DNA of 64,000 nucleotides from JAEUOS01 sp965279115 (GTDB lineage: Bacteria; Pseudomonadota; Gammaproteobacteria; Burkholderiales; JAEUOS01): positions 4,774,001 to 4,838,000 of the forward strand of contig OZ257137.1 in NCBI GenBank assembly GCA_965279115.1, given 5' to 3'. Made by a program: the position numbers and the translations under genes. Every line of letters begins with the position of its first letter. The first letter of the stretch is position 1. Below are positions 33,249-42,449 of the stretch, piece by piece. The notes under the pieces were generated by a model that saw only the letters and a list, made by a program, of their open reading frames with translations, searched no databases and had not been told where the DNA came from.

Positions 33249-34604
33249 TCATGCCAGTGTGAGCTTGCGCCCGAACGGATGCGCAGCCGCCGCGTGTTCC
33301 TCGGGCACCGCCCAGATCACCGGCCAACGCGGCCTGAAGCGTGCCGGGCCTTCCAGGTCGGTCAGGACCACGCCGATGTCGGGGTGGTGGCGATCCGCTT
33401 CCTCAAGAAGCGGCGTGAAGTCGGTGCCGCCGCCGCCCTTGAATTCGATGTCGCCCAGTTCGGTGTGGCCGGGCCTCACGCGCTCGACCTGGCGCACCTG
33501 GTCGTCGCCGATCACCAGCAGCGTTTCCGCCTCCAGTCGACGCGTGATCGCCGTGATTTCACTGGCGAAGCGGTCCATCAGGTCATCCGCGATGGACCCG
33601 GACACATCGACGATCAGGGCCAGGCGCGGCACGCGTCTGGTGCCGTTGGTTCCGGGCTCCCATGGCATGCGCCGGTTCGGTCCGGCGCGCCCCTGGTTGG
33701 CGATGTAGGAGCGCGCGGGGCGAGACCAGGACGAGGCCGGCCTGGGTGACAGGCTGCGCGCCAGTTGGGTGCGCAACACCTGTTCCCAGGGGGTGCGGGT
33801 GCGCGGCAGGTCGGCGATCAAGGTGCGCAGCATCGAGTACGCCCCATCGCCCGCATGCGCGCGCAGGAGCCGTTCACCCCACTCGCGGGCCTGGTCGGCG
33901 CTGGCTTCAGGAAGTTCGCGGCTGGCGGCGTCGGGCAGCAGGTCGGCTGGCGTGCCTGCCCCGAGGGCGCGCGTGCGCGCGGCGCGCGGGCCGTCGCTGC
34001 GCGGATGGCCATTCTCCGTGGCCGAGTCGGCATCCGGGCCGGTGGTCGCGCCGCTCCGGCTTGCGGTCGTGCGCGTGTTCACGTTCTGGCGGCGGCCGGT
34101 GGATTTGTCCGGCTTGCCCCTGTCGTCGACGGCCCGGTAGAGCCGCTCGACGTCCCATTCCAGCAGGGATTTCTCGACCGTTTGGTGGATGTCGAGCGTT
34201 TCGGCCAGCAGGCGATCCAGCATCACCGCGCCCTCCGGCAGGCGCAGCCAGGTGAGGTGGGAGAGGGTGCTGTTGACGATGGCGTCCGCGCAGGTGTTGA
34301 ACAGCCGCAGGTCGACATCCCCCAGGAGTGCACGCAGGCCCAGGTAACGCTGCGGGTGACGCAGCGCCACATGCAGCACGGCGTGGGCGATCAGGCCTGC
34401 CTGCGAGGGCAGGGCCAGGGCGTCGAAACCGGCACGGTAGAAGATCGCGTTGCCATCGGTCGCCACCGGCGCGGCGTCGGTTCCGTTCGGCAGGTCATGG
34501 TGCCGTACCCAGAGCGCCAGGCTGCCGGTGGCCGGGGCGAACTCCACCATGCGCTGCACTGCGCGAGTGCCGCGATGCTCGAGCAGGGGGTAGTGCTCAG
34601 CCAC
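33249..34604 (-). CDS. VWA-like metallopeptidase-type protein (DUF2201 family)
   Basis: 451 aa. The N-terminal domain contains AHAVLHVALRHP, the place of a gluzincin-like HExxH, but the Glu is Ala, so peptidase activity is doubtful. A low-complexity, charged linker (about residues 165-230) leads to a C-terminal von Willebrand factor A-like domain with the metal site DVSGSIADD, GGGGTDFTP and VVLTDLEG, all three MIDAS elements intact. Its start overlaps the end of the MoxR AAA gene by eight bases. MoxR/VWA pairs act as chaperone-like machines that insert metals or remodel targets. Confidence 0.88.
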   Translation of the reverse strand: MAEHYPLLEHRGTRAVQRMVEFAPATGSLALWVRHHDLPNGTDAAPVATDGNAIFYRAGFDALALPSQAGLIAHAVLHVALRHPQRYLGLRALLGDVDLRLFNTCADAIVNSTLSHLTWLRLPEGAVMLDRLLAETLDIHQTVEKSLLEWDVERLYRAVDDRGKPDKSTGRRQNVNTRTTASRSGATTGPDADSATENGHPRSDGPRAARTRALGAGTPADLLPDAASRELPEASADQAREWGERLLRAHAGDGAYSMLRTLIADLPRTRTPWEQVLRTQLARSLSPRPASSWSRPARSYIANQGRAGPNRRMPWEPGTNGTRRVPRLALIVDVSGSIADDLMDRFASEITAITRRLEAETLLVIGDDQVRQVERVRPGHTELGDIEFKGGGGTDFTPLLEEADRHHPDIGVVLTDLEGPARFRPRWPVIWAVPEEHAAAAHPFGRKLTLA

Positions 34605-35712
34605 GGCCCTGGTCCGCGCTGCGGCGTTCCGCGTAGCGCAGGTAAGCCGGGCTGTCCATGATCACCGCCTCGAGTCCACGTTCCAGGGCCTTCTGCATCA
34701 GCAGTTCCATGACCAGGGTTTGCGCCTCGCGGGCCGGCAGCGGTACCTCGCCACGCGCCTCCGGCAACTGCAGCGCGATCTCCAGTGCGCGCGCCAGGCG
34801 GGCCTCCTCGTTGCTGGCGGCAACCAGGCCGTAGACCATGCCGTAGAGGCCGTCGAGGGTGCGTGGCAGGAGTGCGGCGGTTTCCGGGCCGGGTCGGGCC
34901 GCCAGCAGGCGCACGACATCCACCCCGGCCTGGATCTCGCGCAGCACGCCGAAGAACTCGGCGGCGTTGGCGGCGCCGATGCGGCCCTGCACGAATACCC
35001 GCCGCGCGGCTTCCGACAGGCCGGAGCGGAGCACGTTGGAGACATCTTCCCAGCCGCGCGGGCTGGCCCCGACCAGATGGTCGCCCGCAAGTTGGGCCTG
35101 TGTGTCATCGAGGCGATCCGGGCGAACCCGCAGGTAGGCCATCACCTCCGGGGCGAAACCCATTACCAGGGCGTGCTCGAGGAATGCTTCCATCACCGCT
35201 TGCACATTGAAGTGGAACATCCGGTCGGCCAGCGCCGTGCCCATGTCATGGCTCACCGCGCCATGGAAACTGGCGTTCCCCGCGGCGATGACCTGCCAGC
35301 CATCGGGCAGGCGATAGTTGCCGACCCGGCGGTCGAGGATCAACGAATAGGCCGAGATCTGCAGGCGCTGGTCCGCCGCGGTCAGTTCGTCGAGGAAAAG
35401 GATGCCGGCCGGCTGGTCGGCCGTCGGCAGGAACTCCGGCGGGAACCAGACGGTCTTGCCCTGCACGTCGTCGGCGTAGATGGCGCCACGGATATCCACC
35501 GGTTCGATGGTGGTCAGGCGCAGGTCCACCAGGGGCACCCTGAAATGCTCCGCCACCTGGCGCACGATCGACGATTTGCCCACGCCACGTGGACCCCAGA
35601 GCATGGAGGCGCGGCGGCGCAGGACCGGGTCGGAATACTGTTCGATCAACGCGGCCTTGACGGTGGCGATGGAGACCGGCGGGATGTTCATCGGGTTGCC
35701 ATGCATGGGCAA
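34597..35712 (-). CDS. MoxR-like AAA+ ATPase
   Basis: 371 aa (ATG 35712; a second ATG at MNIPP, seven codons in, is also plausible). Walker A is WGPRGVGKSS, Walker B ILFLDELTAAD, followed by a sensor region GWQVIAAGN and the arginine-containing HDMGTALADR. These mark a MoxR-type AAA+ protein. It lies upstream of the VWA-domain gene and overlaps it, the classic pairing in which the ATPase and VWA protein cooperate. The gene downstream of the pair is a serine hydrolase, the gene upstream a membrane protein; the target is unknown. Confidence 0.92.
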   Translation of the reverse strand: MPMHGNPMNIPPVSIATVKAALIEQYSDPVLRRRASMLWGPRGVGKSSIVRQVAEHFRVPLVDLRLTTIEPVDIRGAIYADDVQGKTVWFPPEFLPTADQPAGILFLDELTAADQRLQISAYSLILDRRVGNYRLPDGWQVIAAGNASFHGAVSHDMGTALADRMFHFNVQAVMEAFLEHALVMGFAPEVMAYLRVRPDRLDDTQAQLAGDHLVGASPRGWEDVSNVLRSGLSEAARRVFVQGRIGAANAAEFFGVLREIQAGVDVVRLLAARPGPETAALLPRTLDGLYGMVYGLVAASNEEARLARALEIALQLPEARGEVPLPAREAQTLVMELLMQKALERGLEAVIMDSPAYLRYAERRSADQGRG

Positions 35713-35718
35713 TGCGCC

Positions 35719-36693
35719 TCAGGTTTCGACAGTGGCGGGAACATGGGCGGCCGGGCCCGCGATGTTCCATGCGGGCGCGGCCGATGCGCGCGGGAGCGGC
35801 GGGATCTCGATGCGCGGCACCTCGCGCATGCCGAACACCAGGATCATCAGCAGGGGCGGGGAGTTGAATATCAGCATGCGAAGCACCGATTCCTGCGCCA
35901 GGTCCAGCGATGGAATGGCGATACCGCCGGCGATCAGCGCGATGATCGCCGCAAGCGGAATCCCGCGCCGCGCGAACACGCCCCAGCGTGCTAGCCGGTG
36001 TTGCCGATGAAAGGCGGCGGGCAACCGGGACAAGGTCCGCGCCAGGTGCAGGGCGGCGGCGTCGAACCGGGCCTCCGCGTCGCGACTGCGCGCCTCGCCG
36101 GTGCCGCGCAGTCGCACGCTCGCGCGCCACCCTTTGCCGGCGCGGATCAGCCGGGTCCATTTCCAGCCCAGCACGGCAAGCAGGTCTTCGGGAAAATCAC
36201 CGGTGTCGGCATCGGCTTTCAGGTCGAGGTCGGCGGGCATGCCGCGCACGGCCGGCATCTTCAGGGTGAGCGTGAGAGTGCCGATGGTCGCAATGGCGTG
36301 CGCCAGCATCAGGCGCGGCCGGCCCGCATCAAGCTCCAGGGTATGGCTGCGCGCGACGGCGGCGCCCTCCAGCGCAACCAGTTGCTGGGTGGCCGGGATC
36401 GCGCGCACTTGCTCGAGGAGCAGACCGGCATCCGGTCCTTCGGCAACCAGGTTCGCGGCCGCACCATGCGCCGCCGCCAGCGTGCGGGTCAGGCGAAATC
36501 GGCCCTGCTCCGGGTTGTCGAGTTTCAGCGTCTCGGCAAAGGCGGGCAATCCCGCCATGCCGGCGGGATGGTCAACCGGCCTGAAATACAAGGTCCGCGC
36601 CGTCCGGTCACTGGCCGCGAGATCGACATGGCATCCGTGCCGGGTGAACGGCGCCACCAGGGAAATGATCTCGTGATGCGAAAGGGGGTGCAT
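35719..36693 (-). CDS. Hypothetical protein with two C-terminal membrane segments
   Basis: 324 aa with no recognised family. Residues 1-230 are a soluble region rich in beta structure; two hydrophobic segments follow (GIPLAAIIALIAGGIAIP at about 245-262 and MLIFNSPPLLMILVFGM at about 273-290), then a Pro/Ala-rich tail (IEIPPLPRASAAPAW). Its stop lies six bases from the MoxR start, so it is probably first in the operon with MoxR and the VWA protein. It may anchor that pair to the membrane; this is inference from position only. Confidence 0.7.
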   Translation of the reverse strand: MHPLSHHEIISLVAPFTRHGCHVDLAASDRTARTLYFRPVDHPAGMAGLPAFAETLKLDNPEQGRFRLTRTLAAAHGAAANLVAEGPDAGLLLEQVRAIPATQQLVALEGAAVARSHTLELDAGRPRLMLAHAIATIGTLTLTLKMPAVRGMPADLDLKADADTGDFPEDLLAVLGWKWTRLIRAGKGWRASVRLRGTGEARSRDAEARFDAAALHLARTLSRLPAAFHRQHRLARWGVFARRGIPLAAIIALIAGGIAIPSLDLAQESVLRMLIFNSPPLLMILVFGMREVPRIEIPPLPRASAAPAWNIAGPAAHVPATVET

Positions 36694-36843
36694 GGCCGGC
36701 TGCGTCCGCGGGTCGCCCTGGCCGATGAATCGACCGGTCGCAAATGGTAACCCAGGCCCCGGGGGGTGATCCCCGCGGAGGCACGGGCCCCGGTTTCACG
36801 CGCATCGAGCGAATCCGGCTGCGCTGTTTCGCCGCCGCGGCAA

Positions 36844-38238
36844 TTACCGGGGAGCGCGCCAGCCGCCGCAGCCCGAAGGTAGCGACAGTGCCTCTGCCGG
36901 CCCCCATGTTCCTGCCGGATAGCCGATCGGCGCGCTGGCTGGATCAAGCACTGCATCGACAATGCGCCAGGCCTCCGCCACGCTGTCCTGCCGGGCGAAG
37001 AGGGTGGCGTCTCCCCTGAGGGCGTCGCCGATCAGGCGCTCGTAAGCCTGCAAGTCGTCCTTGCCGGCATTGGAGACCTCGAGTTCGATGGCTTCACCCC
37101 GGGTTTCGATGCCGCGCCGCTTTACCCGAGCGCCGATGGCGATGGTGTCATCGCCGGGGCCGAGACTGAAGCGCAGATAGTTGGATTGCGGCGGCGTGGG
37201 TTCGGCGAACAGCTGTTGTGGCGGCCGCCGCAATGTGACCACGACCTCCGTGCCGTTGACCGGCAGGCGCTTGCCGGCGCGGATGAAAAACGGAACGCCC
37301 GCCCAGCGCCAGGAGTCAAGGTAAAGCGTCATGGCGGCAAAGGTTTCCACCCGCGAATCCGCGGACACCCCAGCTTCATCACGGTAGCCATGATACTGGC
37401 CGCGCACCACGTCGCCGGCGGCCAGGGTGCGGATGGTGCGCAGGACCTTGACCCTTTCGTCACGCATGGCCTCACGGTCAGCACCACTGGGCGGTTCCAT
37501 GGCAAGGTTGGCAACCACCTGCAGCAGGTGGTTCTGGACCACGTCCCGGATTGCGCCGACTTCCTCGTAGAAGCGGCCGCGACCATCCACGCCGAGTGTT
37601 TCGGCCATGGTGACTTGCACGCTTTCAACGTAGTTGCGGTTCCAGATCGGTTCCATGAACGCGTTCTCGAAGCGGAAGAACAGGAGGTTCTGCACTGCCT
37701 CCTTGCCCAGGAAATGGTCGATGCGGAACACCGCGGATTCATCGAAAGACTGGTGCAGCACGCGGTTCAGATGAAGCGCCGACTCCAGACTGCGGCCAAA
37801 CGGCTTTTCAACCACCACGCGGCTGCTTGACCTGCACGGCAGCGCGCCAAGTCCCTGCACCACGTCGGGGAACATGGCCGGAGGAATCGCCAGATAGAAC
37901 AGCGGGCGCCGGGCGCTGCCCAGGGCCGCGCACAGGCGCCCGAAAAGGGCCGGGTCGCGATATTCGACGTCGACGAAGCGCAGCAAACCCGAAAGCCGCG
38001 CGAAGGTGGTCTCGTCGAAGTGCCTGTCGTTCTCGAGGGAACTGCGGATGTGGGCGCGCAACCGTTCCAGGGTCCAGCCGCCGCGCGCGACGCCGATCAC
38101 CGGGATATTCAGTTGCGAGCGTCGCACCAGTTGCAGAAGCGCGGGGTAGATCTTCTTCCTGGCCAGGTCGCCAGTGGCGCCGAACAGGACCAGGGCGTCG
38201 GATTCGGCAGTCAGCAAGGTATTTGAGACCTCATGCAA
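36844..38238 (-). CDS. zwf: Glucose-6-phosphate 1-dehydrogenase
   Basis: 464 aa. The NADP-binding motif ALVLFGATGDLARKK is at about residues 15-29, the catalytic RIDHFLGKEAVQN (His-Asp-containing) around residues 172-184, and EKPFGRSL follows the usual Rossmann exit. The C-terminal RAGKRLP (a substrate-phosphate site) is present. This makes 6-phosphogluconolactone from glucose 6-phosphate in the oxidative pentose phosphate or Entner-Doudoroff pathway. No pgl, edd or hexR gene is adjacent. Its start overlaps the upstream small gene by eight bases. Confidence 0.96.
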   Translation of the reverse strand: MHEVSNTLLTAESDALVLFGATGDLARKKIYPALLQLVRRSQLNIPVIGVARGGWTLERLRAHIRSSLENDRHFDETTFARLSGLLRFVDVEYRDPALFGRLCAALGSARRPLFYLAIPPAMFPDVVQGLGALPCRSSSRVVVEKPFGRSLESALHLNRVLHQSFDESAVFRIDHFLGKEAVQNLLFFRFENAFMEPIWNRNYVESVQVTMAETLGVDGRGRFYEEVGAIRDVVQNHLLQVVANLAMEPPSGADREAMRDERVKVLRTIRTLAAGDVVRGQYHGYRDEAGVSADSRVETFAAMTLYLDSWRWAGVPFFIRAGKRLPVNGTEVVVTLRRPPQQLFAEPTPPQSNYLRFSLGPGDDTIAIGARVKRRGIETRGEAIELEVSNAGKDDLQAYERLIGDALRGDATLFARQDSVAEAWRIVDAVLDPASAPIGYPAGTWGPAEALSLPSGCGGWRAPR

Positions 38239-38809
38239 GTGTAGCCGGCTCGTCTGCGGAGCTCCGCAGCGCCGCAGCCGGGGTTCCCATCGATTCGCCT
38301 ATGATTCGCTGCACCAGGGTTGTCTGTTCCTCGGTATCGGTGTGGGCCACCAGGACCACGTATCCGCCGGCCAGCGCATCCTTGATCAGGTCCGCGATGT
38401 TTCCCTTGTCGGCCTGTGTCCCGGCCATCGCGCCGACCAGGCCGCCCAGGCTTGCGCCCCAGCCGATCAGGTAAAGCGCGCCCAGGACGGGACTGGCCAC
38501 GAACAGACTGATGTTGGCGGCGGCCAATGCGATGCTCCCGGCGGCGCCGGTCAGCGAGCCGACGGCGGTGCCGATCGCGCCTCCGCGCAACAGTTCCTGA
38601 AGAACGTCGTCACTGTCGACCATGGCGCGCACGCTGCCGTCGCCTACGCCGGGTTCGATCACTGGGACCCTCGATGCCGGAACGCCAACCTCGCCAAGAC
38701 GGACGACCACGCTGTCGGCGTCTCCCTTCGTTACATAGAGACCAAGCACGCGGTGCAGGTATTTTTCCAAGACGGCTCTCCGGTTGGGCAGGTTTGCCGG
38801 AGTCGCCAC
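38231..38809 (-). CDS. Hypothetical membrane-associated protein with glycine-rich hydrophobic core (DUF1269-like)
   Basis: 192 aa. The first part has YVTKGDADSVVVRLGEVGVPASRVPVIEPG, reminiscent of the alpha-beta repeat found in general-stress-17M-like and DUF1269 proteins. A glycine-zipper-like hydrophobic stretch follows (GGAIGTAVGSLTGAAGSIALAAANISLFVASPVLGALYLIGWGASLGGLVGAMAG), and a closing strand region YVVLVAHTDTEEQ. It shares eight bases with zwf, so the two are transcribed together. A role in stress or membrane sensing is guesswork. Confidence 0.7.
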   Translation of the reverse strand: MATPANLPNRRAVLEKYLHRVLGLYVTKGDADSVVVRLGEVGVPASRVPVIEPGVGDGSVRAMVDSDDVLQELLRGGAIGTAVGSLTGAAGSIALAAANISLFVASPVLGALYLIGWGASLGGLVGAMAGTQADKGNIADLIKDALAGGYVVLVAHTDTEEQTTLVQRIIGESMGTPAAALRSSADEPATLA

Positions 38810-38854
38810 GCTAACGCAACGCGAGGGGAGAATCTGTGCGGCGCCGAACGCTTC

Positions 38855-41275
38855 TCAAGCACAGGCGGCACGCACCTGCTCCATGGTGGTGAGGCCCTTG
38901 AGCACCTTGAGGATGCCGTCCTGCTTGAGCGTGCGCAGGCCGGCGTTCTTTGCCTCCGCCAGCACTGCTGCGAGCGGCGCGCGCGTCTGGATCAGGCGGT
39001 GGATTTCCGGGGTGATGGTGAGCACCTCATGGATGCCCAGGCGGCCCCGGAAGCCCTTTTGCGAGCATTCCTCGCAGCCGGACTCACGGTAGAAAACGAA
39101 CTTGCCGTTCTGCCCGGCGTACAGGCCGTGCCATTGCGCGAGCAGCGCCGAAATCTCGGCCGGCGTGCCGCCGCCGAGGTATTCCCCGGCCAGCAACTGC
39201 ATGTCGTCGAGCGAGGGTTCGTAGGCCACCTTGCAGTCGTGCAGGGCGCGCACCAGGCGCTGCGCCACGATGCCCTTGAGCGAGTCGGCGAAGCTGAACG
39301 GGTCGAGCCCCATGTCGATCAGGCGGGTGACGGTTTCGCAGGCCGAATTCGTGTGCACGGTCGAGAGCACCAGGTGGCCGGTGAGTGCCGCGCTGACGGC
39401 GATCGACGCGGTTTCCTGGTCGCGCATTTCGCCCACCATGATCACATCCGGGTCGGCGCGCAGGAAGCTGCGCAAGGCATTGGCGAAGGTCCAGTCGATC
39501 TTGGTATTGATCTGCACCTGGTTCAGACCATCCTGCGAGATCTCGATCGGGTCCTCCGCGGTCCAGATCTTGCGGTCCGGGGTGTTCAGGTGCGCCAGCA
39601 GCGAATGCAGGGTGGTGGTCTTGCCGGATCCGGTCGGGCCGCTCACCAGCAGCAATCCGTGGGATTTGCCGGCGATGCCGCGCAACGCCGCAAGGGATTC
39701 CGGTTCCATGCCGAGGTCCGCCATTGGCAGCGGGCGCGCCTGGGTGAGGATGCGCATGGTCACCGCTTCGGTCCCTTCAATGGTGGGAATGGTCGCCACC
39801 CTGAGGGAGAAGTTCAGACCGCTGAATTTCGCGAAGTCGATGCGGCCGTCCTGCGGCTTGCGCTTCTCCGAGATATCCATGTTGGCCATGATCTTCAGGC
39901 GCGACACCAGCGCGCTGCGGAACGAGGCCGGCATGTCCATGTATTTCTCGAGCACGCCATCCTTGCGGAAGCGCACGTTGCAACTGCCGTCCTTGCGCGG
40001 CTCGATGTGGATGTCCGAGGCTTTCTGCTTGTAGGCCTCCGAAAGAATCTTGTTGACCACGCGCACCAGCGCGCCGTCGGCCTCGGTGACCACGTCATTG
40101 CCCTTGGCGTCCGGCACCGGCGCGTTGCCCGCGTCGGTGAGCATTTCATCGACCGTGGCGGTGATGTCGCCATAGTAGATCTCCAGCCCCTCGGAAATTT
40201 CCTCGGGGGAGGCCAGCACGGCGTCGATCTTGTGCTGGCTCACCACGGCGAGTTCCTGCACCACCGCGTGGTTGAGCGGGTTCTCCATCGCCACCGCGAG
40301 CGCGCCGGCGTTGAAACACAGCGGCACCGCACGGTGCTGGCGGGCCAGGCTTTCGGGGATGGCACGGATGGCCTGCGGGTCCACCGGGAAACGGCGGATG
40401 CTCACCTCGGGGATGCCGAGCTTCTGCGCCAGAACCTTGTTGAGTTCTTTCTGGGTGATGAGGCCCTGGTCGATGAGGATCTGTCCGAGCGGCTTCTTGC
40501 GGTCCTGCGCCTGGGCCTGCAGCGCTTCGGTGAGCTGGGCTTCCGAAATCATCTGCTCGCCCACCAGAACCTCGCCGATGCGGCGCACCGTGGTGTTGCC
40601 CTTTTGGCGCTCCAGCGCCTCGGCAAGGGCTTCGGTGGTGAGCGCCTTGCCGGCCGCCAGGTAGCCGCCGAGGCGCTTGACGCGCATGGTCTTCTGCAGT
40701 TCCAGCACCGCGGAGACTTGCGATTCGCTCAACGCGCCGCTCTTGACCAGCATCGCGCCCAACGGCTCGGCGACGGTCAGTTCACCGATGTTTTCCTCGG
40801 GAATGAATATGAAGGAATCGGCGCCGCCGGCCTTGCTGCTGGGTATGACGAGGAACGCGCCGGTGCCATTGCGAAGGTAGGCACGCATGCGCCCGGAAAA
40901 GGGACGTTTGTTGGCGAGGTGGCCCTTGAAGGAGTTCGGCTCCTTCGAGAGCGGCACACCGCCTCGCCAGGCGATCGGCATCACGCCTTCGGCCAGGCCT
41001 TGCTCCGCGCTGAAGCGATAGAAGGCGATGGTGGCGAACGGGATGCGTCTGATCGCGCCATCCGGCTGGGTCAGGCCAACGACCTTCTGTTCGAAGGAGA
41101 AGAAGGCGAGTTCGCCGCCCTCGGTCTTGCCGTCAAGGAGGGTGACGCGGGGAGGCGGCTTGACCTGGGCGTTTTCCATTTGGGTGGTCATGATACCGAA
41201 ACGGCCGGCGACCCATGCGCCCTCGGGCGCGCCGGACTTTTTGGAGATGGCCAATAGTGCCGTCCTGCCCTGCAT
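38855..41275 (-). CDS. GspE/PilB-family secretion ATPase with long N-terminal extension
   Basis: 806 aa. Walker A is GPTGSGKT at residues 546-553 (Lys552); the Asp box is DPDVIMVGE, and the His box is LVLSTVHTN. The segment ASDIHIEP marks the N2 domain. Two MshEN-like repeats (SGALSESQVSAVLELQK..., EQMISEAQLTEALQAQ..., IDQGLITQKELNKVLAQ) occupy residues ~190-290, the c-di-GMP-binding type in MshE/PilB. About 170 residues precede them and match nothing I know. CEEC and the GFRGRLGIHE signature are present at the end. The ATPase powers type II secretion or type IV pili; no other such genes are adjacent. ATG 41191 is an alternative start. Confidence 0.9.
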   Translation of the reverse strand: MQGRTALLAISKKSGAPEGAWVAGRFGIMTTQMENAQVKPPPRVTLLDGKTEGGELAFFSFEQKVVGLTQPDGAIRRIPFATIAFYRFSAEQGLAEGVMPIAWRGGVPLSKEPNSFKGHLANKRPFSGRMRAYLRNGTGAFLVIPSSKAGGADSFIFIPEENIGELTVAEPLGAMLVKSGALSESQVSAVLELQKTMRVKRLGGYLAAGKALTTEALAEALERQKGNTTVRRIGEVLVGEQMISEAQLTEALQAQAQDRKKPLGQILIDQGLITQKELNKVLAQKLGIPEVSIRRFPVDPQAIRAIPESLARQHRAVPLCFNAGALAVAMENPLNHAVVQELAVVSQHKIDAVLASPEEISEGLEIYYGDITATVDEMLTDAGNAPVPDAKGNDVVTEADGALVRVVNKILSEAYKQKASDIHIEPRKDGSCNVRFRKDGVLEKYMDMPASFRSALVSRLKIMANMDISEKRKPQDGRIDFAKFSGLNFSLRVATIPTIEGTEAVTMRILTQARPLPMADLGMEPESLAALRGIAGKSHGLLLVSGPTGSGKTTTLHSLLAHLNTPDRKIWTAEDPIEISQDGLNQVQINTKIDWTFANALRSFLRADPDVIMVGEMRDQETASIAVSAALTGHLVLSTVHTNSACETVTRLIDMGLDPFSFADSLKGIVAQRLVRALHDCKVAYEPSLDDMQLLAGEYLGGGTPAEISALLAQWHGLYAGQNGKFVFYRESGCEECSQKGFRGRLGIHEVLTITPEIHRLIQTRAPLAAVLAEAKNAGLRTLKQDGILKVLKGLTTMEQVRAACA

Positions 41276-41393
41276 TTAGCTGCGCTGCGCAGCAGGGCCG
41301 CCGGGGATGCGCATTGATGGCGGAAATGGAATGATGTTCTAAAATTGCTGGCAACGTTGACTTTTCGATTGCCCGCTCGGGCACAGACAAGGC

Positions 41394-42449
41394 ATGAAGA
41401 TCGATCCGCCGGCCTCACGCATGCCTGTCGCCATCATCGGCCTGGGAGGCATCGGCAGGGCTCACCTCTTGCATGCCTTGTCCAGCGCCCACGTGGTGCC
41501 GGTGGCGGTGGCCGATCCTTCGGAGGCGGCGCGCGAATTCGCGCTGCGGCACGGCGTGCCGTGGTTCCCCGACCACCGTGAACTGCTTGCCGATGTCAGC
41601 ATCAAGGCAGCGATAGTCGCCACGCCGAACGCGGGCCATGTCAGCGTTGGTCTGGATTGCATCGCGCGGGGTATTGGCGTGCTGGTGGAAAAACCGATTG
41701 CCGACACCGTATCCGAGGCGCGCCGCCTGTGCGAAGCCGCGGTGGCCGCTGGCGTGCCGCTCATGGTGGGGCATCAGCGGCGCCACAGCCCGTACATGCA
41801 ACGCGCCCGGCAGCTCATGAATGAAGGTGTGGTGGGCAGGCCGGTGTCCATCGCGGCGATGGCCACATGGCTCAAGCCCGCCCCGTATTTCGAGACGGAA
41901 TGGCGGCGCCTGCCCGGTGGCGGCCCGGTGCTCATCAACCTGATCCACGATATCGACATGTTGCGCCACCTGGTGGGCGAGGTGGCATCGGTGCAGGCCA
42001 TGACGTCCAACGAGGTGCGTGGCTTTGCCGTTGAAGATACCGTGGCGGTGATCCTGCGTTTCGCCAATGGCGCGCTCGGCACTGTGTCGGGCAGCGACAC
42101 CGCGGTGGCGCCCTGGAACTATGACCTCGCGGCGGGCGAGGCTGCGCACTACCCGCAACAGGACATCGACAGCATGTTGATTTCCGGCACCGAAGGCTCG
42201 CTCACCCTGCCGCGCCTTTCCGTGTGGCGCTACCGCGGCGCGCGCGGCTGGCATGAGCCGCTCACCGAGGAACGTACCGCGGTGCACCGCCATGACCCCT
42301 ATGTGGAGCAACTGCGCCACCTGCGTGCGGTGGTGGAGGGCCGCGAGGCGCCGCTGTGCGGCGGCGTCGATGGCCTGCGCACGCTTGCGGTGACCCGCGC
42401 GGTGCTGGCGGCCGCGGCCAGCGGCCAGGCAGTGGCGCCGGAGGCCTGA
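41394..42449 (+). CDS. Gfo/Idh/MocA-family NAD(P) oxidoreductase
   Basis: 351 aa. The Rossmann motif GLGGIGRAH is at residues 15-23, the conserved EKP of the dinucleotide-proximal loop is VEKPIAD, and GHQRRHSPYMQRA and INLIHDIDMLRHLVG match the C-terminal catalytic domain, with the His-Asp pair of the family. The enzyme probably oxidises or reduces a sugar or cyclitol derivative. Its stop is immediately followed by the IclR start (42450), so both are co-translated, and a TIM-barrel isomerase follows: a typical small sugar-acid operon. Confidence 0.93.
   Translation: MKIDPPASRMPVAIIGLGGIGRAHLLHALSSAHVVPVAVADPSEAAREFALRHGVPWFPDHRELLADVSIKAAIVATPNAGHVSVGLDCIARGIGVLVEKPIADTVSEARRLCEAAVAAGVPLMVGHQRRHSPYMQRARQLMNEGVVGRPVSIAAMATWLKPAPYFETEWRRLPGGGPVLINLIHDIDMLRHLVGEVASVQAMTSNEVRGFAVEDTVAVILRFANGALGTVSGSDTAVAPWNYDLAAGEAAHYPQQDIDSMLISGTEGSLTLPRLSVWRYRGARGWHEPLTEERTAVHRHDPYVEQLRHLRAVVEGREAPLCGGVDGLRTLAVTRAVLAAAASGQAVAPEA

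Noticed and set aside
33181..33252. A 23-codon frame starting MKHHHQDAGG between the VWA gene and the serine hydrolase, overlapping both by ATGA and TTGA
   Set aside because: Too short and no independent evidence; noted only because it could couple translation to the TTG start of the hydrolase.
36751..36800. G/C-rich potential stem after zwf
   Set aside because: Only a four-base core (GGGG-TGAT-CCCC) pairs cleanly; too weak to call.
38174..41257. Very long open frame (about 1000 codons) on the plus strand opposite the GspE-type gene
   Set aside because: The product is His/Arg/Gly-rich with no domain and mirrors the codons of the real gene; typical GC-rich antisense shadow.
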